A stretch of 64,000 nt of DNA, taken from JAFGOG01 sp034429215. GTDB taxonomy: Bacteria; Chloroflexota; Anaerolineae; JAAYZQ01. Below the pieces are notes generated by a model. The model was not told where the DNA came from. It saw only the letters and a program-made list of their open reading frames with translations, and ran no database searches. Below, piece by piece: positions 49,218-56,749 of this stretch. The stretch is from the NCBI GenBank assembly GCA_034429215.1, contig DAOUGI010000009.1, positions 62,001-126,000 of the forward strand, read 5' to 3'. The translations under genes and the position numbers were made by a program. Within the stretch, counting starts at the first letter, position 1, and every line of letters begins with the position of its first letter.

Positions 49218-49974
49218 GGTCCTGGGTGTACGGGTGGACGATGTGACCAACGACGAGCTGTTGGCGGTGGTGGACGGCTATGTGGCCGGCCGGCAGCCGC
49301 ACCAGATCATCACCCTCAATCCAGAGATGCTCGTCGCCGCCCACGACGATCCGGAATTCCGGCAGGTGCTCAACAGCGCCGACCTCAATGTGGCCGATGG
49401 TGCGGGGCTGATGGCCGCCGCCCGCTGGCTGGGGCATCCCCTGCGCGAGCGAGTGACCGGCTCGGACGGGATCTACCGCCTGGCGGAGCACTGCGCGCAA
49501 AAGGGGTACCGGCCCTTCTTTTTAGGGGCTGCCGGCGGCGTGGCTGAGGTCGTCGCCGAGCGTCTATCCGCGCACTATCCGGGCCTGGAGGCGGCAGGCG
49601 CCTATGCCGGATCGCCCCGCGTCGAGGACGAGGATGACGTGGTGTCCAGGGTGCGGGCTGCCGCGCCCGACTTGCTCTTTGTGGCCTATGGCGTGCCGGC
49701 CGAGGAGCGATGGATCGCTCACAACCGCGACCGGCTGGCCGTGCCGGTGATGATCGGCGTCGGCGGCGCCTTTGATTTCGTGGCCGGCGTCGCCAGGCGG
49801 GCGCCCTCCTGGATGCGCCGGGCCGGCCTGGAATGGCTCCACCGCCTCATCCGCCAGCCGTGGCGCTGGCGCCGCCAGCTATCCCTGGTCCGCTTTGTGG
49901 CCCTCGTGCTCGAATCCAAAATCAAAAATCAAAAATCCAAAATCAAGAATCGCCATCCTGAGCGCAGCGAATGA
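49204..49974 (+). CDS. WecG/TagA/CpsF-family glycosyltransferase with repeat-encoded tail
   Basis: This 256-residue GT26-family protein has the motifs GVRVDDVTNDELL, ITLNPEMLVAAHDDPEF, NVADGAGLMAAARWLG, RVTGSDGI, FFLGAAGGVAEVVAERL and YGVPAEERWIAHNRD. Members transfer ManNAc-type sugars or glucosamine to lipid carriers. I chose the GTG at 49204, with GAGG upstream; an earlier start reads through the preceding gene in another frame. The last 20 or so residues (ESKIKNQKSKIKNRHPERSE) are encoded by a dispersed DNA repeat and are not part of the conserved fold. Confidence 0.92.
   Translation: MGSIEVLGVRVDDVTNDELLAVVDGYVAGRQPHQIITLNPEMLVAAHDDPEFRQVLNSADLNVADGAGLMAAARWLGHPLRERVTGSDGIYRLAEHCAQKGYRPFFLGAAGGVAEVVAERLSAHYPGLEAAGAYAGSPRVEDEDDVVSRVRAAAPDLLFVAYGVPAEERWIAHNRDRLAVPVMIGVGGAFDFVAGVARRAPSWMRRAGLEWLHRLIRQPWRWRRQLSLVRFVALVLESKIKNQKSKIKNRHPERSE
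49913..49971. repeat. Dispersed AATCCAAAATC-type repeat (copy 2) with TGAGCGCAGCGAA unit
   Basis: Four AATCxAAAATC-type units run from 49913 to 49951, and a CATCCTGAGCGCAGCGAA unit follows at 49954-49971. The tract is the inverse of the copy at 44545-44570. It encodes the C-terminal tail of the WecG-like protein and ends at that gene's stop. Confidence 0.65.
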
Positions 49975-50021
49975 AAGACTAGAGCAAGAGCCGGTCTGTT
50001 TTCCAAAGGAGGAGCAGAGTC

Positions 50022-51200
50022 ATGGATCGTCAACAGCTAGTCGCTTTGGCCGAGGCCGGCCGGGCCGACATGGTGGCTTTTGCCCAGAAACTGGTACAAA
50101 CGCCGAGCCTGCCCGGTCAGGAGGGGGCCGTCGCCGCCCTGGTCCAGGCCGAGATGGTCCGTCTGGGGTATGACCAGGCGTGGATCGACGAGGTAGGCAA
50201 CGTCGTCGGCCGCATCGCCGGGGGCGGTGGACCGCCGCTGGTGTTCAACGGCCACATGGACCACGTCGACGCCGGCGATCCGGCCCGCTGGCCCCATCCG
50301 CCGTTTGGCGGCGAGATCCACGACGGCGAGCTGTGGGGCCGGGGCGCGGCCGACATGAAGGGCGCCGTGGCGGCCATGGTCTACGCCGGAGGCCTGCTCA
50401 AGAAGCTGCCCGCGCCCCCTCCCGGCGACCGATATGTGACCGCCGCCGTCCAGGAGGAGGTCGGCGGGTTGGGATCGCAGCACCTGGGCCGGGCGTTGGA
50501 CGTCAAGCGCGTCGTCGTCGGCGAGGCCAGCGGCAACCAGCTTCGCCGCGGGCATCGCGGCCGGGTGGAGCTGCTGGCCCACTTTGAGGGACGGTCGGTT
50601 CATGCCAGCATGCCCGACCTGGCGATCAACCCCCACTTTTCGGCGGCGCGGTTCCTGTCTGGCCTGCGCGGCCTGGAAATGGCCGCCGACCCGGACTATG
50701 GCGCTTCCAGCGTCGCCCCCACCCGGATCTGGAGCGAGCCGTCCAGCGCCAACGTCACCCCTGCGGCGCTCCACCTGGTGCTCGACTGGCGCAACATCCC
50801 CGGCGAGCGGCCCGAGGCGATCGTCGCCAAGCTGGAAGCCCTGCTGGCCAACAGCCTGGAGCCGGGCTGCGGCGGGCGGATCGCCGTTGCGGAGAAGGAG
50901 CTGGTCACCTATACCGGCGTCCGGGTCACCTGTCCCGATACCTTTCCGTCGTTCACCACCGCCGCTGCCGATCCGTGGCTGCTCGGCGCCCAGGCGGCTC
51001 TGGCCGCGGCGCTGGGCCGGGAGGTGGAGGTCGGCGTGTGGCGCTTTGCCACCGACGGCGGCCACCTGGCCGAAGCGGGAGCGACCGCCCTCGGCTTTGG
51101 GCCGGGCGACGACCGGCTGGTGCACACCGTGGAAGAGCGGATCTCACTGGATCAGCTCGTCGAAAGTGTGGTGGGGTATCTGGCGCTCAGCTTGATGTGA
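50022..51200 (+). CDS. M20 family metallohydrolase (ArgE/DapE/YgeY type)
   Basis: This 392-residue protein is a di-zinc M20 hydrolase. Metal-site motifs are VFNGHMDHVDAGD, GRGAADMKGAVAAMVYAGG, VQEEVGGLGSQHL and VGEAS. The catalytic Glu lies in AVQEEVGG and the last His is in TDGGHLAEAGATALGFGPGDD. It cleaves an N-acyl or peptide bond, but which one is not clear. The FNGHMD and MVYAGG patterns are close to YgeY-type proteins, a subset linked elsewhere to selenium metabolism; I cannot confirm that here. It has a good AAAGGAGGAG site before the ATG. Confidence 0.93.
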   Translation: MDRQQLVALAEAGRADMVAFAQKLVQTPSLPGQEGAVAALVQAEMVRLGYDQAWIDEVGNVVGRIAGGGGPPLVFNGHMDHVDAGDPARWPHPPFGGEIHDGELWGRGAADMKGAVAAMVYAGGLLKKLPAPPPGDRYVTAAVQEEVGGLGSQHLGRALDVKRVVVGEASGNQLRRGHRGRVELLAHFEGRSVHASMPDLAINPHFSAARFLSGLRGLEMAADPDYGASSVAPTRIWSEPSSANVTPAALHLVLDWRNIPGERPEAIVAKLEALLANSLEPGCGGRIAVAEKELVTYTGVRVTCPDTFPSFTTAAADPWLLGAQAALAAALGREVEVGVWRFATDGGHLAEAGATALGFGPGDDRLVHTVEERISLDQLVESVVGYLALSLM

Positions 51201-51207
51201 TGGGGCT

Positions 51208-52302
51208 CTAGTCCCCCAGGTTGACCCCCATGCTCCGCGCGGTGCGGATCCAGTCACTGTCGAGCGGCACCGTCTTGAGCTGGGTGATGGCGTCGGCGAT
51301 CGGGATGTCGACGATCGACTCGCCGCGCAGCGCGACCATGCGGCCCAGGCCGCCCCGCGCGATCAGGTCTACCGCCGAGGTCCCGAACCGGGTGCCCAGG
51401 ATCCGGTCGAACGGCGTCGGCGACCCGCCCCGCTGGATGTGGCCCAGCACCGTGACCCGGATCTCGTGATCGCAGATCGCCGTCAGTTGATCGGCCACCA
51501 CAAAGCTGACACCCCCCAGCCGCTGGGCCAGGGGTGAGCTAGCTTCCACCCGAAAGACCTGCTCGCCTTCCTTGGGCTTGGCGCCCTCGGCCACGACCAC
51601 GATGCTGAACCGGCTGCCGGCCCGGTCGCGGGCTTCGATCTTGGCGTCGATCCGGTTGGCATCGAACGGAATCTCGGGCAGCAGGATGACGTCCGCCCCT
51701 CCGGCCAGCCCTGATTCCAGCGCCAGCCAGCCGGCGTTGCGGCCCATGACCTCGACGAGCATCACCCGGTGGTGGCTTTCGGCGGTGGTGTGCAGCCGGT
51801 CGATCGCCTGGGTGGCGATATCCAACGCCGTGTCGAAACCAAAGGTAAGGTCGGTGCCGTTTACGTCGTTGTCGATCGTCTTGGGCACCGCCACCAGCGG
51901 CGCGCCCATCTCGAGCAGCCTCTGGGCGATGTGCAGCGATCCGTCGCCGCCGATCACTACGACTGCGTCCAGCTTCAGGTCGTCGATCCGCTTGACGATG
52001 GCGGCAGACACGTCCTGGCGCACCGTCTGGCCGGTCGCATCAGTGACCGGATAGTCGAATGGGTTGGCCCGGTTGGTCGTGCCCAGGATCGTCCCCCCTT
52101 GAGGCAGGATGCCCCGCACGCTGGAGAAATCCAACGGCCGTGTCTTGTCCGGCAAAATCAGCCCTTCGAACCCATCTTCGATGCCGATCACTTTCCAGCC
52201 GTACTGGCCGATGGCCGTCTTGACCACGGCGCGGATGACGGCGTTCAAGCCGGGGGCGTCGCCTCCTGATGTCAATACTCCGATGCGGCGTTTGGTTGCC
52301 AT
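51208..52302 (-). CDS. pfkA: 6-phosphofructokinase
   Basis: This 364-residue enzyme phosphorylates fructose 6-phosphate. Motifs are GVLTSGGDAPGLNAVIRAVV, the nucleotide-site VVIGGDGSLHIA, the catalytic PKTIDNDVNGTD, and MLVEVMGRNAGWLAL and LGHIQRGGSPTPFDR. GGDGS, with Gly rather than Asp after GGD, predicts ATP use. The Lys in PKTIDND is seen in a third subgroup of PFKs and in PPi-dependent enzymes. It is likely an ATP enzyme with an unusual site. It starts with ATG and a CAGGAG site, and is divergent from the dolichol-kinase-like gene. Confidence 0.95.
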   Translation of the reverse strand: MATKRRIGVLTSGGDAPGLNAVIRAVVKTAIGQYGWKVIGIEDGFEGLILPDKTRPLDFSSVRGILPQGGTILGTTNRANPFDYPVTDATGQTVRQDVSAAIVKRIDDLKLDAVVVIGGDGSLHIAQRLLEMGAPLVAVPKTIDNDVNGTDLTFGFDTALDIATQAIDRLHTTAESHHRVMLVEVMGRNAGWLALESGLAGGADVILLPEIPFDANRIDAKIEARDRAGSRFSIVVVAEGAKPKEGEQVFRVEASSPLAQRLGGVSFVVADQLTAICDHEIRVTVLGHIQRGGSPTPFDRILGTRFGTSAVDLIARGGLGRMVALRGESIVDIPIADAITQLKTVPLDSDWIRTARSMGVNLGD

Positions 52303-52325
52303 CTGTCGTCTCCTGACGTTAGAGT

Positions 52326-52353
52326 TTGATCCTTCTCTTACCTGTGGTACAAT
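52326..52353 (+). promoter_or_regulatory. Sigma70-type promoter of the dolichol-kinase-like gene
   Basis: TTGATC (52326-52331), 16 bases and TACAAT (52348-52353) end only 8 bases before the ATG at 52362. The transcript would start at or within 2 bases of the start codon. Confidence 0.65.
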
Positions 52354-52361
52354 CGCTCTCG

Positions 52362-52931
52362 ATGAGCCTTCTCCGCAAGCTGATCCACCTGGCGATGGCT
52401 TGGCTGCCCGCGCTCGGCTGGCTGATCTCCTACCAACTCGAGCTGGCGCTGGCCGCTGCCTTTTTCCTTGCCTCTGCGGTGGTAGAGATGGCGCGCCGGC
52501 GGTGGCAATGGGTGAACCGGCTGCTATGGCGCCTGCTGCCCTCCACCTTCCGTTCTGACGAGGGGCAGAAGGTATTCGGCTCCACCTGGTTTGCCGTCGG
52601 CGCTCTCGCGACGCTTGTCCTTTTTGGGCGGGACATTGGCAGCACGGCCGTCCTCATGCTGACTTGGGGCGATCCGGCGGCCGAGCTCATCGGGCGCAAG
52701 TTGGGCCGACCGGGCCGGCGCAAGACCCTGGCCGGTAGCATTGGCTGCCTGTTGGCTTGTCTGCTCGCAGCCTGGGTGGGCATGAGCCTGGGCGGGCTGA
52801 GCCCCTTGGTTGCGGTGACCGGCGCAGTCGTGGCCACGCTGGCCGAGCGCTGGTCGCCTCCTCCCGACGACAACGTCTGGCTGCCCCTCGCCGCCGGCCT
52901 GGTCATGTGGGGGATGCAACAGGCGTTCTAG
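52362..52931 (+). CDS. Dolichol/phytol kinase-like membrane protein
   Basis: This 189-residue integral membrane protein has about five hydrophobic segments. The segments LLRKLIHLAMAWLPALGWL, WGDPAAELIGRKLGRPGRRKTLAGSIG and AVVATLAERWSPPPDDNVWLPLAAG match the CTP-dependent dolichol/phytol kinase and related phosphatidate cytidylyltransferase group. The G-D-P-A-A-E and K-T-L-x-G-S motifs are typical. It would phosphorylate a polyprenol or phytol-like alcohol. Its transcript appears leaderless. The nearby isoprenoid cluster (about 12 kb away) fits but does not prove a shared pathway. Confidence 0.85.
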   Translation: MSLLRKLIHLAMAWLPALGWLISYQLELALAAAFFLASAVVEMARRRWQWVNRLLWRLLPSTFRSDEGQKVFGSTWFAVGALATLVLFGRDIGSTAVLMLTWGDPAAELIGRKLGRPGRRKTLAGSIGCLLACLLAAWVGMSLGGLSPLVAVTGAVVATLAERWSPPPDDNVWLPLAAGLVMWGMQQAF

Positions 52932-52939
52932 CCCTCCCG

Positions 52940-54373
52940 TCAAAACGTGGTCCCTCCCGTAAACTGAAAACCGCGCACGCGCAGCGCCGGCACGTGGTGG
53001 GCGGCGCTGCTCCACCAATCACGGTGCAGCTCGGGGCGATCGCCGATCGCTTCGATGTTGGACAGGGTGTCGAGGACGCCCTGTGTAAAGCGCAGATTGC
53101 GCAGCGCTCCGGTCACGCGGCCCTGCTCGATGAGAAAGGTCCCGTCCCGCGTGGTCCCGGTGGCGATCACCTGCTGCGGATCGGGGCAGTGGGTGTAGTG
53201 AAACCGGGTGACCAGCACGCCCCGCTCCACCCCGGCGATCAACGCCTCGCGCGGCGTCTGCCCCGGGGCGATGAACAGGTGGGTCGGCGCCGGCCACCGG
53301 CTCGCATAGTCGGGAATGCGCGACGGGGCGTGGCCGGTCGAGGCGCGTCCTTCTTTGGCCGCACAGCGGGAATCGTAGGCCAGGCCCCGCAGAACACCCT
53401 GCTCAATCAGGGGCAATGGTTGGGTAGACACACCCTCCCAGTCGAAAGGGAATGCCAGACCGCGCGGGTCGGTTGCGTCGTCCCACAGCGTCAGATTCTT
53501 CCCACACACCCGGCTGTCCATCTTGCCCACGGCAAAGCTGCGTCCCTCCTGCACGGCCTGGGCGCTGAGCCCAATCTGGGCCAGAAAGTGCAGCAGGTCG
53601 GCGACGGCGATCTCTTCCAGGACGGTGACGTAAGGGCCGGGCGGCAGCGGCTGCGGATCGCGGTTGCGGGCGCACTTGTCTACGGCCCGCTCGGCGACCG
53701 CTTGCGGATCGATCTGGCTCACGTCGCGGCTGATCGCGTCGGCATAGCCGGTCAGAAAACCCAGCCCCTGGGGTGGATGGGCATCGATTACCGTCCGCAG
53801 TGAGGCTAGGGTCAAAGGCGCGTAGGCGGCCACACCGGCAGTATTGGCGACGGCCAGTTCGCCCACTTCGGTGCTGAACGCGCCGGTCGCCGTAAAGCCC
53901 AGCCTGGCGGCGGCCCGGACAATCGTACCGACGGCCTCGGCGCGTTGGGCAGCGGTCGTGGTCGCCGTTGTCTCAAAGTGGGAGGTCGCTTCAAGGAAGG
54001 CTCTGCCGGCCGGCAGGCCGGGAAATTCTGGATCGGGCGGTTGAAGCCTGGCCAGGGCGGCTGCCTGTTCGGCGACCCAGCGTCGCCCTTCACGGTCCAG
54101 CCGGTTGGTGAGGGCCAACCCCACACCCCCGTTCACAACGGCCCGCACGGCCAGGCGGGCGTTCGACTGGATGACGCTCTGGTGGATGGCGCTGTTGGCA
54201 AAGCGGGTCAGCGCCTGATCCTCGACGAGCAGTGTCGCCTCGACCTCATCGGCGGGCGCGAGACGAAGGAGATCGGTGAGCAGCTCCAAGGCTTGCTCGC
54301 GACCTCGCAGGGTGGGTGTTGTGGGTTCTGCCTTGTGCATTTCGTGCATTTGCCGGCCTGTCCCTTGGCTCAT
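52940..54373 (-). CDS. TldD/PmbA (TldE)-type metalloprotease subunit
   Basis: This 477-residue protein belongs to the TldD/PmbA family. Motifs are VEDQALTRFANSAIHQSV near the start, ATSHFETTATTTAAQRAE in the centre, and DYASRWPAPTHLFIAPGQTP and LVTRFHYTHCPDPQQVIATGTTRDGTFLIEQG near the end. The HExxxH zinc motif of TldD is absent, so this is the TldE (PmbA) type that partners a TldD protease. No tldD gene lies in the window. I chose the ATG at 54373, with weak GGAAAAG upstream; a TTG at 54385 is also in frame. The promoter is at 54394-54422. Confidence 0.92.
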   Translation of the reverse strand: MSQGTGRQMHEMHKAEPTTPTLRGREQALELLTDLLRLAPADEVEATLLVEDQALTRFANSAIHQSVIQSNARLAVRAVVNGGVGLALTNRLDREGRRWVAEQAAALARLQPPDPEFPGLPAGRAFLEATSHFETTATTTAAQRAEAVGTIVRAAARLGFTATGAFSTEVGELAVANTAGVAAYAPLTLASLRTVIDAHPPQGLGFLTGYADAISRDVSQIDPQAVAERAVDKCARNRDPQPLPPGPYVTVLEEIAVADLLHFLAQIGLSAQAVQEGRSFAVGKMDSRVCGKNLTLWDDATDPRGLAFPFDWEGVSTQPLPLIEQGVLRGLAYDSRCAAKEGRASTGHAPSRIPDYASRWPAPTHLFIAPGQTPREALIAGVERGVLVTRFHYTHCPDPQQVIATGTTRDGTFLIEQGRVTGALRNLRFTQGVLDTLSNIEAIGDRPELHRDWWSSAAHHVPALRVRGFQFTGGTTF

Positions 54374-54393
54374 TTGCTTTTCCAAGCGGCTTG

Positions 54394-54422
54394 ATTGTAA
54401 TGCAAGTGCGAGAGTCTGTCAA
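54394..54422 (-). promoter_or_regulatory. Sigma70-type promoter of the TldE-type gene
   Basis: On the minus strand TTGACA (54422-54417), a 17-base spacer and TACAAT (54399-54394) match consensus at 11 of 12 positions. The leader is about 14 bases. Confidence 0.82.
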
Positions 54423-54442
54423 TGCTGGCGGCAGATAGCACT

Positions 54443-54471
54443 TTGACGGGATGCGGCGGCTGTGCTAAAAT
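54443..54471 (+). promoter_or_regulatory. Sigma70-type promoter of the amylase gene
   Basis: TTGACG (54443-54448), 17 bases and TAAAAT (54466-54471) form a divergent promoter facing the TldE promoter, with only 20 bases between the two -35 boxes. Confidence 0.75.
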
Positions 54472-54553
54472 AAAGCACACGGCAGTTGAGCCGCCCCTGC
54501 CGAATTTGCGGATAGGCTCTGGGGGATTCGCTACCAGGAGGATTGCTACCACA

Positions 54554-56035
54554 ATGACGTCGTTCGAGACACCTGAATGGGTTCGAGATGCGGTCTTTTA
54601 CCAGATCTTTCCCGACCGGTTTGCGTACAGCCAGCGAGTGCTCAAGCCTTCGAACCTGGAATCTTGGGACAGCCCGCCGACCATGTACGGCTTCAAGGGC
54701 GGTGACCTGCTTGGGGTGGTCGAGCATCTCGACTATTTGCATGACTTGGGGATAACGGCGATCTATTTCACCCCCGTGTTCCAATCTGCGGCCAACCACC
54801 GGTACCACACCTACGATTACTATAACGTCGATCCAATCCTGGGCGGGAACGCGGCCTTGCGGACCCTGCTCGACGAGGCCCACCGCCGCGGCATGCGGGT
54901 GATCCTGGACGGGGTGTTCAACCATGCCAGCCGGGGTTTCTACCAATTCCATCATATCGTCGAGAATGGCGCGGCATCACCCTACGTCGATTGGTTCATC
55001 ATCTACCGCCACCCGTTGGTGCCTTACCATGCGCCCAAGGGGCAGCACGGCTACGAGGCCTGGTGGAACCTGCCGGCCCTGCCCAAGCTGAACGTCGCCA
55101 ACCCTGCCGTGCGCGAGTTCCTGTGGGACGTGGCCAGCTACTGGATCGAGTTTGGAGTCGACGGCTGGCGCCTGGACGTGCCGGCCGAGATCGACGACGA
55201 CGAATTCTGGCGCGAGTTCCGCCGCCGGGTCAAGGCCGTCAATCCCGACGCCTACATCGTCGGTGAGCTGTGGCACGAGGCGCACCGTTGGCTGCAGGGC
55301 GATCAGTTTGACGCGATCATGAACTATCCCTTTACCCGCGCCTGCCTGGCCTTTTTCGTCGGCGACAATCTCTTTGCGTCCGAGGCGGCCAAGTGCGGCC
55401 TGGGCAAGATCGCCCCCTATGACGCGCCGGCTTTTGCCGCCGAGATGACGCGCCTGCTGGGGCTCTACCAGCGCCCGGCGACCGACGTGCAGCTCAACCT
55501 GCTCAGCAGCCATGATACCCCCCGTTTCAAGACCCTGGCCCGCGGGGACGATTCGGCCTATGCCCTGGCAACCTTGTTTCAGATGACCTATCCCGGCGCG
55601 CCGTGCATCTACTACGGCGACGAGATCGGCATGGAGGGCGGTCAGGATCCCGTCTGCCGGGGCGGATTCCCCTGGGATTCGGGCTGCTGGGCGCAGGGCT
55701 TGCTCGACCATGTGAAGCGGTGCACTGCTCTGCGCCATGCCCACCCCGCGCTGCGCCGGGGCGACCTGACCTGGCTGTTCTCAGGCCAGGGGGTGGTAGC
55801 TTTTGGCCGGCGGCTCGGGTCCGAGACGATGCTGGTGATACTGAATGCCAGCTCCCAGCCGGTGATGCTGTCGCTGCATGTGGCCGGCTATCTGCCTGAC
55901 GGCGTCCGGCTTTATGACGTCTGGCAGGGGGGCGAGGTCACCGTCACCGGCGGGCGTGTGGACGGCGTCATGATGGCCGCACGAACGGGAACGGTGTTGG
56001 AAGCGATTGGAGATGGGTCGGCAATGCCGAGATAG
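54554..56035 (+). CDS. GH13 alpha-amylase family glycosidase
   Basis: This 493-residue enzyme of glycoside hydrolase family 13 has region I in VILDGVFNHAS, region II with the Asp nucleophile in GVDGWRLDVPAEID, region III with the Glu in IVGELWHEAHRW and region IV with the Asp in LLSSHDTPRF. The opening YQIFPDRFAY and the AANHRYHTYDYYNVDP stretch are typical of neopullulanase/cyclomaltodextrinase. It probably cleaves alpha-glucans or maltodextrins in the cytoplasm, since no signal peptide is present. The ATG at 54554 has AGGAGG upstream. A long earlier reading frame reads through the promoter. Confidence 0.94.
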   Translation: MTSFETPEWVRDAVFYQIFPDRFAYSQRVLKPSNLESWDSPPTMYGFKGGDLLGVVEHLDYLHDLGITAIYFTPVFQSAANHRYHTYDYYNVDPILGGNAALRTLLDEAHRRGMRVILDGVFNHASRGFYQFHHIVENGAASPYVDWFIIYRHPLVPYHAPKGQHGYEAWWNLPALPKLNVANPAVREFLWDVASYWIEFGVDGWRLDVPAEIDDDEFWREFRRRVKAVNPDAYIVGELWHEAHRWLQGDQFDAIMNYPFTRACLAFFVGDNLFASEAAKCGLGKIAPYDAPAFAAEMTRLLGLYQRPATDVQLNLLSSHDTPRFKTLARGDDSAYALATLFQMTYPGAPCIYYGDEIGMEGGQDPVCRGGFPWDSGCWAQGLLDHVKRCTALRHAHPALRRGDLTWLFSGQGVVAFGRRLGSETMLVILNASSQPVMLSLHVAGYLPDGVRLYDVWQGGEVTVTGGRVDGVMMAARTGTVLEAIGDGSAMPR

Positions 56036-56040
56036 CCTGT

Positions 56041-56076
56041 CCAGAGCCGGCGCCTGGGTTAGCCGGCTCTGGTCTT
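56041..56076 (+). terminator. Rho-independent terminator after the amylase gene
   Basis: CCAGAGCCGGC (56041-56051) and GCCGGCTCTGG (56062-56072) form a perfect 11-bp stem with a 10-base loop, followed by TCTT. It lies 5 bases after the amylase stop. Confidence 0.65.
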
Positions 56077-56088
56077 GAGAGGTGCAGG

Positions 56089-56736
56089 GTGAACGACGAA
56101 CCGATCAGCGCGCGGCCTCTGGTATTTGCGGTCGTGATAGTGCTCGTGCTGTGGCTGCTGGCCCTTGGGGCGCCGGCCGGGCTTGCCGAGGGAGGTACTG
56201 TCCAGAATCAAACAGTCCCTACCTTTACGCCGACACCCGCTCCGGTGACGCCTTCGCCGACGCCGTCTGTGCTCACTCCGACAAGGGCGACAGGCTTGCC
56301 TCGGGCATCGCGCACGCCAACGCCAGAGCCGGGCTCATCTGCTACGCCTGTGCCTCCCCCCGCGACCCCGTCGCCCGCTTTTACCCCGCCGGTTTCGACG
56401 GCCACTCCATCCCAAACCGGTCCGGAAACGCCGCCGCCAGGCGCGACGCTTCACCCTGCTGCAAACGCCACACCCTCGCCGGAAGCCACCGTTGGCCCGC
56501 CGGCGCCTGGGGATGAGGAGCCTTCCGCAGCGCCGTTGTCAACTTCTGAGGCGTCCGAGCCGGCCGCCGGCCCGACGGAGGCAGAAGCTCTGCCGACCCT
56601 GCCGCCCTGGACCCCTGCCATGAGCAAGACGGCGCTCGCCTCCAGCTCATCCTGTTTGTGGCCGGTAGCCGGGTTGTTGCTGGTAGCACTGGGTGTGCCG
56701 TTGTTAGTGTGGCGTGGCCGTCAGCCCAGGAAATAA
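56089..56736 (+). CDS. Secreted Thr/Pro-rich protein with C-terminal membrane anchor
   Basis: This 215-residue protein has a signal peptide (about 10-34: LVFAVVIVLVLWLLALGAPAG). Nearly all of residues 40-165 is low-complexity Thr, Pro, Ala and Ser (VTPSPTPSVLTPT, PVPPPATPSPAFTPP). A single C-terminal membrane segment follows (about 190-208: LWPVAGLLLVALGVPLLVW) with a basic tail RGRQPRK, like a cell-wall sorting or anchor end but without a clear LPxTG. It is probably a surface-exposed stalk. It starts with GTG after AGGTGCAGG. Confidence 0.75.
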   Translation: MNDEPISARPLVFAVVIVLVLWLLALGAPAGLAEGGTVQNQTVPTFTPTPAPVTPSPTPSVLTPTRATGLPRASRTPTPEPGSSATPVPPPATPSPAFTPPVSTATPSQTGPETPPPGATLHPAANATPSPEATVGPPAPGDEEPSAAPLSTSEASEPAAGPTEAEALPTLPPWTPAMSKTALASSSSCLWPVAGLLLVALGVPLLVWRGRQPRK

Positions 56737-56749
56737 TCGAGAGTACGAC

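Noticed and set aside
50022..51200. M20 hydrolase as proof of selenium metabolism
   Set aside because: Its motifs are shared by many ArgE/DapE proteins. It is 44 kb from the tRNA-Sec gene and no ssnA, ygfK or selD is near.
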